Part shown: positions 18,216 to 25,647 of the stretch, one piece after another | How the letters are laid out: every line of letters starts with the position of its first letter | Numbering within the stretch: the first letter of the stretch is position 1 | NCBI RefSeq assembly: GCF_014644295.1 | Contig: NZ_BMKK01000005.1 | Location: forward strand, 62,001-126,000 | Origin: Emticicia aquatilis | GTDB taxonomy: Bacteria; Bacteroidota; Bacteroidia; Cytophagales; Spirosomataceae | Direction: 5' to 3' | Length of the DNA: 64,000 nt | Made by a program: the position numbers and the translations under genes | The notes under the pieces: model-generated | Database searches by the model: none | What the model was told of the DNA's origin: nothing | What the model saw: only the letters and a program-made list of their open reading frames with translations

Positions 18216-18246
18216 AAAAAAAGGGACATAACTAATGTTATATCCC
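18216..18246 (-). terminator. Terminator-like hairpin in the leader of the Sak4-like gene
   Basis: Read on the minus strand, GGGATATAAC pairs with GTTATGTCCC (10 bp with one G-U pair), loop of 4 nt, followed by seven T and then the start codon about 25 nt later. No gene upstream on this strand needs termination, so this is either an attenuator or the 3' end of a leader RNA or small RNA. Confidence 0.65.
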
Positions 18247-18714
18247 TCGATTACATAAATGAGTTTGTTGATAAATAGAACCTTAAAGGTTATTGTAGAT
18301 TTACTACTTTACTACATATTCATACCTATACTAACCAATTTTCAAAGTATATATAATAAGGTAGCTTAGAACTAAATATATGATACTACTTTTTTAAAAT
18401 CAATGATAAAATACTTTATTCTTTGTGAATAGATACTGTTATAAATTAGTGGGGGGGATAGAAAAAAATATTCGTATAGGGGGGAGGGGGCTAATATTAA
18501 CATATACATGTATGTATATGTTAAAAAGTGACATTTTTTAATCCTGTACAGTTTTGTTTATAATTTAACTGAATAACATAATTGAGTGATTAATTTGAGA
18601 TTCACATTAATTGCATATAAGACTTTTTTTTTTCATTTTTGATATTAGAAATTTACGATAGTCAGCCTCTTCCATTATATTAATCCTTTTTTGCTACTAT
18701 AATTAACATATAAA
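18247..18714. other. Structured non-coding region between divergent genes
   Basis: About 470 bp with no credible ORF. It holds a small palindrome AACCTTAAAGGTT, three G-runs in otherwise AT-rich DNA (G7 at 18451-18457, then G6-A-G5 at 18479-18490), and a perfect 13-bp inverted repeat with a 2-bp centre at 18497-18524 (half-site TTAACATATACAT). Such clustering is seen in replication or transfer origins and in operators; which applies is not clear. Confidence 0.5.
18497..18524. promoter_or_regulatory. 28-bp perfect inverted repeat
   Basis: TTAACATATACAT is followed by GT and then its exact reverse complement. The spacing and symmetry fit a dimeric DNA-binding protein site or an origin-associated palindrome. 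It lies beside the G-tracts and roughly 190 bp before the DUF3800 gene. Confidence 0.5.
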
Positions 18715-19857
18715 ATGAAAAATTTACTTGCGTATGCAGATGAGTCAGGAAATAATTCTTTTGATTTTGAGAAACAAAGTACACATTTTATTATTGCAGC
18801 TATCATAATAAAAAAAGAGAATGTGTCTAAAATAGAAAATGAAATTGAACAAATTAGAAAAAAATATTTCCAAACTGGTGAAATGAAATCTTCTAAAGTT
18901 GGGGATAATCATCAGCGTAGACTAAAGGTACTTAATGAAATTAGCAAAGTAGATTTTTCAATTTATGCCATTGTGGTAGATAAAAGAGAGCTATTCAGTG
19001 AAGGCTTTAAATATAAAGGGTCATTTTATAAGTTCCTAAATAGATTAGCTTATACTGAATTATTCAGAGCCTATCCTGATTTGCATCTAATGGTAGATGA
19101 ACATGGTTCAAATGATTTTATGAGGGGTTTTAAGAAATATATCCTCAAACATCATGTAATGGATTTATTTACTGAATCTGATTTTAATTTTATACAAAGC
19201 CCCCAAAGTGTTTTAATACAGTTAGCTGATTTTATTGCAGGTACATTAGGAAGATACTACGATGAGTCTAAAAAGTCAGAATTTAGTAGTCAATTTCTTG
19301 AAGTTTTAAAACCAAAAATAGCAAGTTTAGATATATTTCCACTCAAATTTCAATCTTCTCAAATCAACATTGATGAAAATGAAAGAGATTATCATAAAGT
19401 TATTGCAGATTTTGGATTAAGAAAAGCAATGGAATTTATAGATACAAAAAAAGTTATTAGCCAAGAAGATTCAGACCAAATTGCTTGCTTAAAAGTTTTA
19501 ATGCTCTATTTCCGTGTATATGACTACAAAAAATATATTTCAACTAAAGAAATTATCAATCATTTGCAAATAGGAAGAAAAGAACCACTTAATGAACACT
19601 ATTTTAGAACCAAAATTATTGCTAAACTAAGAGATAGTGGCGTACTAATTACCAGTAACAGTGCAGGTTATAAACTACCATCTTCAACAAGTGACTTATA
19701 TAAATTTATTCAACATGGAAACAGTGTTATCTCTCCAATGATTTCAAGGATAAAAAAATGCAGAGATAGTATAAAGCTCGCAACCAATAATGAGATTGAT
19801 ATACTTGATAGACAAGAATTTAAAAATTTACGAATTATGTTAGAATTAGTGGATTGA
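18715..19857 (+). CDS. DUF3800 domain protein with C-terminal extension
   Basis: A 380-residue protein. Residues 1-185 match the DUF3800 (RNase H-like fold) pattern, with the opening YADESGNNS acidic motif, LMVDEHGSND in the middle and IQLADFIAGTLGRYY at the end. These supply Asp/Glu residues where RNase H-like enzymes bind metal. The remaining 190 residues (DQIACLKVLMLYFRVY onward) are helical and may include a winged helix (YISTKEIINHLQIG, then VLITSNSAGYKLP). DUF3800 genes are frequent on mobile elements, with no settled function. It appears to be monocistronic. Confidence 0.75.
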   Translation: MKNLLAYADESGNNSFDFEKQSTHFIIAAIIIKKENVSKIENEIEQIRKKYFQTGEMKSSKVGDNHQRRLKVLNEISKVDFSIYAIVVDKRELFSEGFKYKGSFYKFLNRLAYTELFRAYPDLHLMVDEHGSNDFMRGFKKYILKHHVMDLFTESDFNFIQSPQSVLIQLADFIAGTLGRYYDESKKSEFSSQFLEVLKPKIASLDIFPLKFQSSQINIDENERDYHKVIADFGLRKAMEFIDTKKVISQEDSDQIACLKVLMLYFRVYDYKKYISTKEIINHLQIGRKEPLNEHYFRTKIIAKLRDSGVLITSNSAGYKLPSSTSDLYKFIQHGNSVISPMISRIKKCRDSIKLATNNEIDILDRQEFKNLRIMLELVD

Positions 19858-19972
19858 AATGACCTCCTAAGTTTACAATTCAATAACTTTAACTGTATAA
19901 GAGTATAGTTTTTTGGTTAATGTACTTTAATTTCTAATTACAAAAGCAGTAAAGCCATATCTATAAAAAATC

Positions 19973-20067
19973 AATCTGAAAAAAGAAAATTTTCGCTATA
20001 CAAAACATAGTAACTATATAATACATATAGCAAAATACATCATTGTAAAATCTTCTTTTTTCAGATT
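19973..20067. repeat. 21-bp inverted repeat
   Basis: aatctgaaaaaagaaaattt at 19973 onward is matched in inverse by 20047-20067 with one mismatch over 21 bp; the loop is 53 nt. A related cttttttttcagatt stretch recurs at 20424-20439. It sits between convergent genes and may act as a bidirectional terminator or a small mobile repeat. Confidence 0.5.
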
Positions 20068-20091
20068 ACAATACTACAATATCATAATAAA

Positions 20092-20391
20092 TTATTTATT
20101 TTTAATAGTAAATACACCAAAAATGTTTAATATTAATCCAATTCCTACTATTAAATCAATAGTATTCCAAAGAGTTCTTCCAAGTGATATTTTTATCAAT
20201 GGCTGAAATAGAATAGCTAATACTATATAAATAATAGTTTCTATATCTTTCTTTTGTTGGTTAGAATCAAATGCTAAATATCCAAATCCTATTAATGCTA
20301 AGAATCTTACAAATTGATAAAATCCATAAGGCATTTTAAATAAACAAAGGAGAAGTAATATAGATAAGGCTAATTTTATGATTTTATCCAT
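20092..20391 (-). CDS. Small membrane protein (DUF6804-like)
   Basis: 99 residues with four hydrophobic segments: ALSILLLLCLFKMPYGFYQ, FVRFLALIGFGYLAF, IIYIVLAILFQPLIKI and LIVGIGLILNIFGVF. The MPYGFYQFVRF and FQPLIKISLGRTLWN segments recall the DUF6804 family, which often occurs as cargo on mobile DNA. No function is known. Confidence 0.6.
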   Translation of the reverse strand: MDKIIKLALSILLLLCLFKMPYGFYQFVRFLALIGFGYLAFDSNQQKKDIETIIYIVLAILFQPLIKISLGRTLWNTIDLIVGIGLILNIFGVFTIKNK

Positions 20392-20571
20392 TGTGAGATT
20401 AGTTATTGGTACAATAGCACATATCTTTTTTTTCAGATTGTAGTGCTACTGTACTAATTGATTTCGGTTATATTTTATAATAGAAACTGAGTATAATTTT
20501 AGAAATTTACTCTGTCAGAATCCTTATATTAATCCAAAAGGTTGTTAATTTCTATTCTTCTTAGTAAAGTT

Positions 20572-20799
20572 TTATGGCTTCTTTTTTATATAATTTCTGT
20601 ACAAGTAAACAATTAAAGCTATTACTAATCCCAAAAAATATAATCTAACAGTACCCAAATCATCATCAAGTGATTCTTCGGGATAATCTTTTCCTTTAAA
20701 TATCATTCTTATTGAAAATAAACCCGATATTATAAGAAATGCAATTACAGCAATAAATAAACAGCCCGACCCATCATTTTTTTTATCATCATTTTCCAT
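20572..20799 (-). CDS. Small two-helix membrane protein
   Basis: 75 residues with two predicted transmembrane helices (CLFIAVIAFLIISGLFSI and LYFLGLVIALIVYLYR) separated by an acidic loop (YPEESLDDD), and a basic C-terminus. Not recognised. It is one of four short genes on this strand that look like cargo. Confidence 0.5.
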   Translation of the reverse strand: MENDDKKNDGSGCLFIAVIAFLIISGLFSIRMIFKGKDYPEESLDDDLGTVRLYFLGLVIALIVYLYRNYIKKKP

Positions 20800-20915
20800 A
20801 AATATTATTGAATAATATCTGTTCTTATTTTAGCTATTTGAACACTTTCGTTGTCTTATCTTATTATTTGATTGAGACTTATTCCCTGTCAATGTAAAGC
20901 TCTGATAGAGTTTAG

Positions 20916-21314
20916 TCATTGTTTTATGTGAAATTTTATCATAACAGTAAAACTTTTATCATCTTCCATATATTCTGAAATTGTTTTAGAACCATCATTA
21001 TAAGTGATAGTTTCACCAAATTTTGTTGCTTTTCTATTCATATTAGGCGTTAATTTTATGAATAGGTTATCAGCCTCTATAATATTTAGCTTTTCAAAAA
21101 ATATAGCTAATAATTTCTCACTTTGTTTATCAAACAAATAGACATTCTTTTTATTATATTGATTATTATTTGAAAGAGTAACTTTTATGAACTTATCAGT
21201 TCGAGTAGTATTAATGTTATCATAAGAAGGAACTACATCTTTCTTGAAGTCTTGAAAATCTGATTGACCAAAACATTTTATACTAAATACTATGAAAAAC
21301 AATAATTTATTCAT
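20916..21314 (-). CDS. Secreted protein of unknown function
   Basis: 132 residues starting with a signal peptide (MNKLLFFIVFSIKCFGQ). The mature part is mixed charged with a possible beta-rich C-terminal half (KFGETITYNDGSKTISEYMED). Not recognised. It is transcribed away from the XRE regulator, with the other secreted gene about 120 bp upstream. Confidence 0.5.
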   Translation of the reverse strand: MNKLLFFIVFSIKCFGQSDFQDFKKDVVPSYDNINTTRTDKFIKVTLSNNNQYNKKNVYLFDKQSEKLLAIFFEKLNIIEADNLFIKLTPNMNRKATKFGETITYNDGSKTISEYMEDDKSFTVMIKFHIKQ

Positions 21315-21431
21315 TTCTATTTTTTAAAAGTTATTAAAAAAACATTTAGTTTTCGTCTTATAAGGGCATAATAATACCTTTGTAGTAGAAGGATTAAAAA
21401 TAATTATTGCACTTAAATATCTCTTCTACAT

Positions 21432-21863
21432 TTAATTAAGCTGTTTTAATTCTTTATTGGCAGTATTAATAATATTATTCAATCTGTCAATTACATTGTT
21501 AAATATGTTTGAGTTGCTGTAATCTCTTGGGTTACTATTCAAATCATTTATCAAATAAGTTATTGATGCTCCCATCTTAACACCTATTGCTTGAATATCA
21601 GCATCATTGTTATTAGTTAGTTTATTGGCTTCATTTGAACAATAATTAATATTATCACGTATTGTTTGTACGTTTTTATCAAATTGTCTCTGTCTTTCAG
21701 CTAATGCTTGATACACATTATTTCTATCTCTACCATATACAGCATTTCTATCATAAGGTTCAATATAATCTGAGCCTTTGACTGTTTTAGAAAGATAACT
21801 TGATTGTGAAAATGCTTCATCTAAAGTGAAAAACATTATCAATGCTATTGCAATTTTTTTCAT
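21432..21863 (-). CDS. Secreted helical protein of unknown function
   Basis: 143 residues with a signal peptide (MKKIAIALIMFFTLDEAFSQ). The mature chain has a Tyr/Asn-rich linker (YDRNAVYGRDRNNVYQ) and then two helical stretches (RQRQFDKNVQTIRDNINYC, then RLNNIINTANKELKQ) that suggest a short coiled coil. Not recognised. It is divergent from the XRE regulator gene, so the palindromes at 21991-22040 could control both. Confidence 0.55.
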   Translation of the reverse strand: MKKIAIALIMFFTLDEAFSQSSYLSKTVKGSDYIEPYDRNAVYGRDRNNVYQALAERQRQFDKNVQTIRDNINYCSNEANKLTNNNDADIQAIGVKMGASITYLINDLNSNPRDYSNSNIFNNVIDRLNNIINTANKELKQLN

Positions 21864-21990
21864 TTTAATATCAGTTTGAGAGTGTAATAATTAAATTAGT
21901 TATATGTATTTGTGATAATGGTATTTGTGGATTAATTCAACTTTTGTTTCTTATAACTATTATTAATAACAATAAAAGAAAAAATAAAAT

Positions 21991-22040
21991 ACCCAATATA
22001 TTGGGTGGATTAGGGTAAAAATTAAGCCCACTTTTGGGCT
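21991..22040. promoter_or_regulatory. Two palindromes upstream of the XRE gene (putative operators)
   Basis: ACCCAATATATTGGGT (21991-22006) is a perfect palindrome, and AGCCCACTTTTGGGCT (22025-22040) is a 6-bp inverted repeat that abuts the GTG start codon. Both share CCCA...TGGG half-sites. Their placement fits autoregulation by the XRE protein encoded next to them. Confidence 0.55.
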
Positions 22041-22277
22041 GTGAATAATGTACGAAATAAAGAGCTACTAATAAGATTTGGGTTAAATCTTAAAAGGCTA
22101 AGAGAACAACAGGGTCTTAGCCAAGAAGAACTTTATTATCGGGCTAATTTATCAAAAAATCAAATAGGTAATATTGAAAGAGGAGAAGTAAATACGACAA
22201 TCTCCACAGTTTATGTCATAGCAAAAGCTCTTCAAATTGATGTTAAAGAGTTATTTATGTTTGAAAATGAACTTTAG
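22041..22277 (+). CDS. XRE-family helix-turn-helix regulator
   Basis: A 78-residue single-domain DNA-binding protein. The HTH core is LRIRFGLNLKRLREQQGLSQ-like: FGLNLKRLREQQGLSQEELY followed by NLSKNQIGNIERGEVNTTI. The start is GTG at 22041; the frame has no nearby ATG that would keep the first helix. Likely a transcriptional repressor controlling island genes, possibly itself and the divergent secreted protein. Confidence 0.85.
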   Translation: MNNVRNKELLIRFGLNLKRLREQQGLSQEELYYRANLSKNQIGNIERGEVNTTISTVYVIAKALQIDVKELFMFENEL

Positions 22278-22341
22278 ATTATTATTGTTAACGAAATTTC
22301 ATTCCCATAACGTATAGTGATAAAAATAAAATTCTTTGGTA

Positions 22342-22662
22342 TTACACACTTTCTAAATCATTTGAAGGTACTACAAATAATTTTACACCTAAATATGATT
22401 CAATTAAATAAAGGGTTTCTAAAGTAAAATTGTGAGTACCTGATAGCCACTTTGTTACTTCTGATGGGTTTTTGTGCATAACTACTGCTAATTGCTTTTT
22501 ACTCCAGCCCTTAGCTTTAAGTGCATCATCAATTAATACCGCTATCAGCATATTTCTTTTAGTTTTATCAAAATCATTAGAGCTTCTACGTGCTATAAAA
22601 TTTGATACTACTGGACTTTTATATTTTCGTGCTTGATTTTCCATAGTTTTACTTTGTTTCAA
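22342..22662 (-). CDS. HTH antitoxin (HigA-like)
   Basis: A 106-residue protein with an XRE-type HTH: LIDDALKAKGWSKKQLAVVM followed by KNPSEVTKWLSGTHNFTLETL. It lies downstream of a gene that resembles a HigB/RelE-type toxin, in the toxin-first order typical of higBA. The partner role is inference from order and fold. An internal ATG 6 codons in (MENQARK) is an alternative start. Confidence 0.7.
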   Translation of the reverse strand: MKQSKTMENQARKYKSPVVSNFIARRSSNDFDKTKRNMLIAVLIDDALKAKGWSKKQLAVVMHKNPSEVTKWLSGTHNFTLETLYLIESYLGVKLFVVPSNDLESV

Positions 22663-22722
22663 TTCCTGAATGGTGCGATTTATGTATGTGTTTTATTAAT
22701 TAATATTCATATTAAACATTAA

Positions 22723-23205
22723 TTAATCTTCAAAAATCATATTACCTTCTAATTTTTTACCATCATCAGACCACCACAATTCTCTGTCCTTTAATGCTTC
22801 TGTTATCTTTTTAGAAATATATCTGAGTAAATAGTTCTCTGTCTTTAACTTTTCATCATCTTGTAAAGCTCTAACATTTTTTATTCCACCACCTCCTAAT
22901 ATTATGCAAGTTGAGCCATATCTGATACAATAAAGACGTAGCTTTTTATCAGGAGAGTCATATAAAGCACAAATTCCATCACCAAGTGTACCTTCATTTG
23001 GTTTAAAAAATTGCTCTCTTGCTCCTGTCATATTACCAATTAATTCTAATCTATCAGTAATTGAGCCAAGTTCATTAGTATATGAATTTTCATTTTCCTC
23101 TACAAATTGGTCAAAAAGCGTTTTTTCCATGCTATCTATCCAAATAGAATAAACACTTGCTTTTTTGCCTGAAAATTCATCAAGTTCAACAATTTCAAAT
23201 TTCAT
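22723..23205 (-). CDS. HigB/RelE-like toxin (phage Gp49-like)
   Basis: A 160-residue protein. Its C-terminal half (FKPNEGTLGDGICALYDSP, LRLYCIRYGSTCIILGGGG, then KTENYLLRYISKKI) follows the strand-helix pattern of RelE/HigB-type ribosome-dependent mRNA interferases. The HTH antitoxin gene follows 60 bp downstream. A 20-bp perfect palindrome and a TATATTTG -7 box (minus strand, 23210-23217) lie immediately upstream of the start, which fits an autoregulated toxin-antitoxin promoter. Confidence 0.6.
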   Translation of the reverse strand: MKFEIVELDEFSGKKASVYSIWIDSMEKTLFDQFVEENENSYTNELGSITDRLELIGNMTGAREQFFKPNEGTLGDGICALYDSPDKKLRLYCIRYGSTCIILGGGGIKNVRALQDDEKLKTENYLLRYISKKITEALKDRELWWSDDGKKLEGNMIFED

Positions 23206-23220
23206 AATACAAATATAGAA

Positions 23221-23240
23221 ATTTTACTTTAAAGTAAAAT
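23221..23240. promoter_or_regulatory. 20-bp perfect palindrome, toxin-antitoxin operator
   Basis: ATTTTACTTTAAAGTAAAAT lies 16 bp before the toxin start codon and directly upstream of the TATATTTG -7 element, so a bound repressor would block the promoter. The rest of the 333-bp gap (23206-23538) holds only the terminator at 23331-23364. Confidence 0.65.
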
Positions 23241-23330
23241 ATTGATTATGTTTTTTTCAGATAACAGTATTTTTGTAATAATTATCTTTGAAAATTTTCG
23301 TAATAACAAAGTCATAATTTTGATAATTAT

Positions 23331-23364
23331 AAAAAAATAGCTTGGCTGTATGTTAACCAAGCTA
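23331..23364 (-). terminator. Intrinsic terminator of the rep-like operon
   Basis: TAGCTTGG and CCAAGCTA form an 8-bp stem; read on the minus strand it is followed by seven T. It lies about 175 bp downstream of the replication-initiator-like gene. Confidence 0.7.
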
Positions 23365-23538
23365 CGAAATAGAGCAATTAAATAAGTTACCAATTAAAAA
23401 CCACTATTATTTGCGGTAATTTATATGGTTAATATCTTCTTTTATCTATCAGATATTACATAACCTTTCAATATATTTCTTGTAAGTGCTACTTATTTAC
23501 CATTCAAGTATAGTGTCAATAAGTAATCATTTTAACAA

Positions 23539-24375
23539 TTATAATAAACTTAAACTAATCCATTTATCCTTAATAATATCTTTAGTTCTATCTTGAATCA
23601 AATCTGAATATTGACTTACAATTTTTTTATATTGCTTCAATTCCCTATACCTTTTATTCTTTTCTAAATGTAACCAGTAATTACTATCCTTCCATCTATG
23701 TAATTGTAGCTGTCTTTTATTAGTAAAACTGTCAATATTAATAGATTTATCAAACAATAGTATTTTATCCCACTCATATAATAGTACATCTTGAATTAAG
23801 TCAATCCAATGATTTTCTTGTAAATCACTTAACTTTCTAATACCTAATTTCTTTAATCTTTCCATCTTAATAAATTTCAATTCAAATCTCATTAGTTGTC
23901 CTGAAAGATTATATTGATTGGCTTTATTATAGACTTTTAGGTAATATTGACTATGGTGTGCTTGTTTGTAGAAACCTCTTTTTCTTGTATCAAAATCTTT
24001 GTTTTTATGTACAACTAAGCCCTCTATTATTGATTGGGTATTAATCACAGGAACAATATTAACACCGAGTTCGATATTCTGTAAATAGCAATCATCTAAA
24101 TTAAAATGGAATTTGTTTTGTAAATCCTCAACAACTAATTGCAACATAGAGAAAGTAAAATCATTATGATTGTGTTCTCCTTCATTATAATATTTGTGTA
24201 AACTTCCTGATACAATTAGATAACCTGAATCGAAACTTTTAAATGTAAAACCATTGTAATTAGCTTCTTTATGGCTTTTGGTTTTATCTTTATTCTGTTT
24301 ACAAATAAATTTCAACAATGAATTAGTAGTAATTTCCTTGAAATTAGCTACTTTAAATTTTACAAAATCAACCAT
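23539..24375 (-). CDS. Replication-initiator-like protein (filamentous-phage gpII / Phage_CRI-like)
   Basis: 278 residues. The segments SLHKYYNEGEHNHNDFTF, LQNIELGVNIVPV, YYLKVYNKANQY and LMRFELKFIKMERLKKLGI follow the pattern of rolling-circle initiators of the gpII/Phage_CRI type found in small phages and integrative elements; EHNHND could hold the metal-binding histidines and Tyr residues near YYLKVY are candidate nucleophiles. I cannot prove the HUH motif. It overlaps the excisionase-like gene by 8 bp, so initiator and excision factor are co-expressed, which suits an element that excises and then replicates. Confidence 0.5.
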   Translation of the reverse strand: MVDFVKFKVANFKEITTNSLLKFICKQNKDKTKSHKEANYNGFTFKSFDSGYLIVSGSLHKYYNEGEHNHNDFTFSMLQLVVEDLQNKFHFNLDDCYLQNIELGVNIVPVINTQSIIEGLVVHKNKDFDTRKRGFYKQAHHSQYYLKVYNKANQYNLSGQLMRFELKFIKMERLKKLGIRKLSDLQENHWIDLIQDVLLYEWDKILLFDKSINIDSFTNKRQLQLHRWKDSNYWLHLEKNKRYRELKQYKKIVSQYSDLIQDRTKDIIKDKWISLSLL

Positions 24376-24706
24376 TTCTCTTTAATTTCAATTTATTGGT
24401 CAATTCTGTTTTTGTTAGTTTCCTTCCGTTCTTTAACCACTCATTTAATTCATTCTTTGAGAAGTAAAGCTTTTTTTGTCCATCTATTTTATTAAATGGT
24501 ATGCTCCTTTTATTAACCATTGAATAGATAGTTGGAACTGCTAAATTTAACATTGTAGATGCCTCTTGAATTGTTAAAAATTCATTCTGAAAGGTATCAT
24601 CAACCCTTTGGGGTATAGAGAAATGTAGAACTGCTGTATTTACAGCTTTTTCAATGAGACTGTAAAGTTCATTAGGAGTAGTTACTATAATTTGATTTGC
24701 TATCAT
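24368..24706 (-). CDS. Excisionase-like helix-turn-helix protein
   Basis: 112 residues from the ATG at 24706; the frame is open to 24769, but the longer N-terminus looks non-coding. The C-terminal half is a MerR/HTH_17-type winged helix: FLTIQEASTMLNLAVPTIYS then KIDGQKKLYFSKNELNEWL. Proteins of this kind direct excision or control transcription in Bacteroidetes integrative elements. The gene overlaps the initiator-like gene. Confidence 0.75.
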   Translation of the reverse strand: MIANQIIVTTPNELYSLIEKAVNTAVLHFSIPQRVDDTFQNEFLTIQEASTMLNLAVPTIYSMVNKRSIPFNKIDGQKKLYFSKNELNEWLKNGRKLTKTELTNKLKLKRNG

Positions 24707-24790
24707 TTTGTGAATGTTTAAGTGTTTCACAAATGTGATAGAATGTAGAATATGTATTTGTTGAGTCAATATTGACTCAATATTAGATTT

Positions 24791-25585
24791 TTATTTATTT
24801 TTATCATTGTATTGTTCAGTTGCGGTTTTTAACAATTTTTCAAATATTTTCAAATAGGTCTCTTTGGGAACATTAAAATTGATATGTGCAGAATATCTAT
24901 CAAAATTATTGTTAAATAATTTACCAAAATAGTCCATAAATTCTTTTTGAGTAGGAAAACTATCATCTTGATTATAAATGAGTTTTAAATCATGTAAAGC
25001 ATAGAGTAATCTTATAATATCAACTTTAGCACCATCCTTTAATTTAAAAGGATAATTGGTTTGAGTATTAATAATTTCACTTTCAATAAGGAAATGTCTT
25101 TTAATTTTATCAATCTCTTGTTTCAAAAACATGAATGAGCCTTCTATATCTTCATAGTATGGCTTCAAATAATCTAAATCTTTTGCAACTGATTCAAAGT
25201 AAGATAACTTTTCACTTACACTATCTATTTCAGATTTTGTATCTTTGAAATCTATTAATTTTAGCCTCCAAGTATGAAATTCATCTTTTAGGATATTGAT
25301 ACTATCTTTGATGAATCTATCATAAAATTGTTGTTTTACATCTTCAATACTAACTTTATTACTATAATCTATTTCTGTAATCTCTGTCCATTTTGGTTGT
25401 GGCTCTAATGTATAATAATGGTCTTCGGCACTCCAAAAGAAAATTTTATTGTTTTGTATAACCTTTTTATAATTTAAAGGTAATTGGTCAATAAAATTAT
25501 CCAAAGACCCATATTTTAGTTGAGTTATTAGTTCATGCGTTAATTGATTTGCAGATAATATGTTTTTATAAAAAGTGAAGTTCAT
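24791..25585 (-). CDS. RteC-like protein
   Basis: 264 residues from the ATG at 25585. A TTG at 25651 that overlaps the integrase stop codon would add 22 residues and is possible. The C-terminal part (KVDIIRLLYALHDLKLI, then FPTQKEFMDYFGKLFN and a following helix) resembles the C-terminal domain of RteC, the regulator of excision and transfer genes of Bacteroides conjugative transposons. The N-terminal half contains a long coiled-coil-like stretch (SEIDSVSEKLSYFESVAKD). The gene lies between the integrase and the excisionase-like gene, in the same orientation. Confidence 0.55.
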   Translation of the reverse strand: MNFTFYKNILSANQLTHELITQLKYGSLDNFIDQLPLNYKKVIQNNKIFFWSAEDHYYTLEPQPKWTEITEIDYSNKVSIEDVKQQFYDRFIKDSINILKDEFHTWRLKLIDFKDTKSEIDSVSEKLSYFESVAKDLDYLKPYYEDIEGSFMFLKQEIDKIKRHFLIESEIINTQTNYPFKLKDGAKVDIIRLLYALHDLKLIYNQDDSFPTQKEFMDYFGKLFNNNFDRYSAHINFNVPKETYLKIFEKLLKTATEQYNDKNK

Positions 25586-25647
25586 AGAGTTTCTTTTAAT
25601 CTCTAAATTTTTTGAATTATAATTAAATGATACATTTATTATCAACT

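Noticed and set aside
18451-18490. G-quadruplex
   Set aside because: Only three G-runs are present (7, 6 and 5 G); a four-tract quadruplex needs one run to be split, so I note the G-tracts without claiming a quadruplex.
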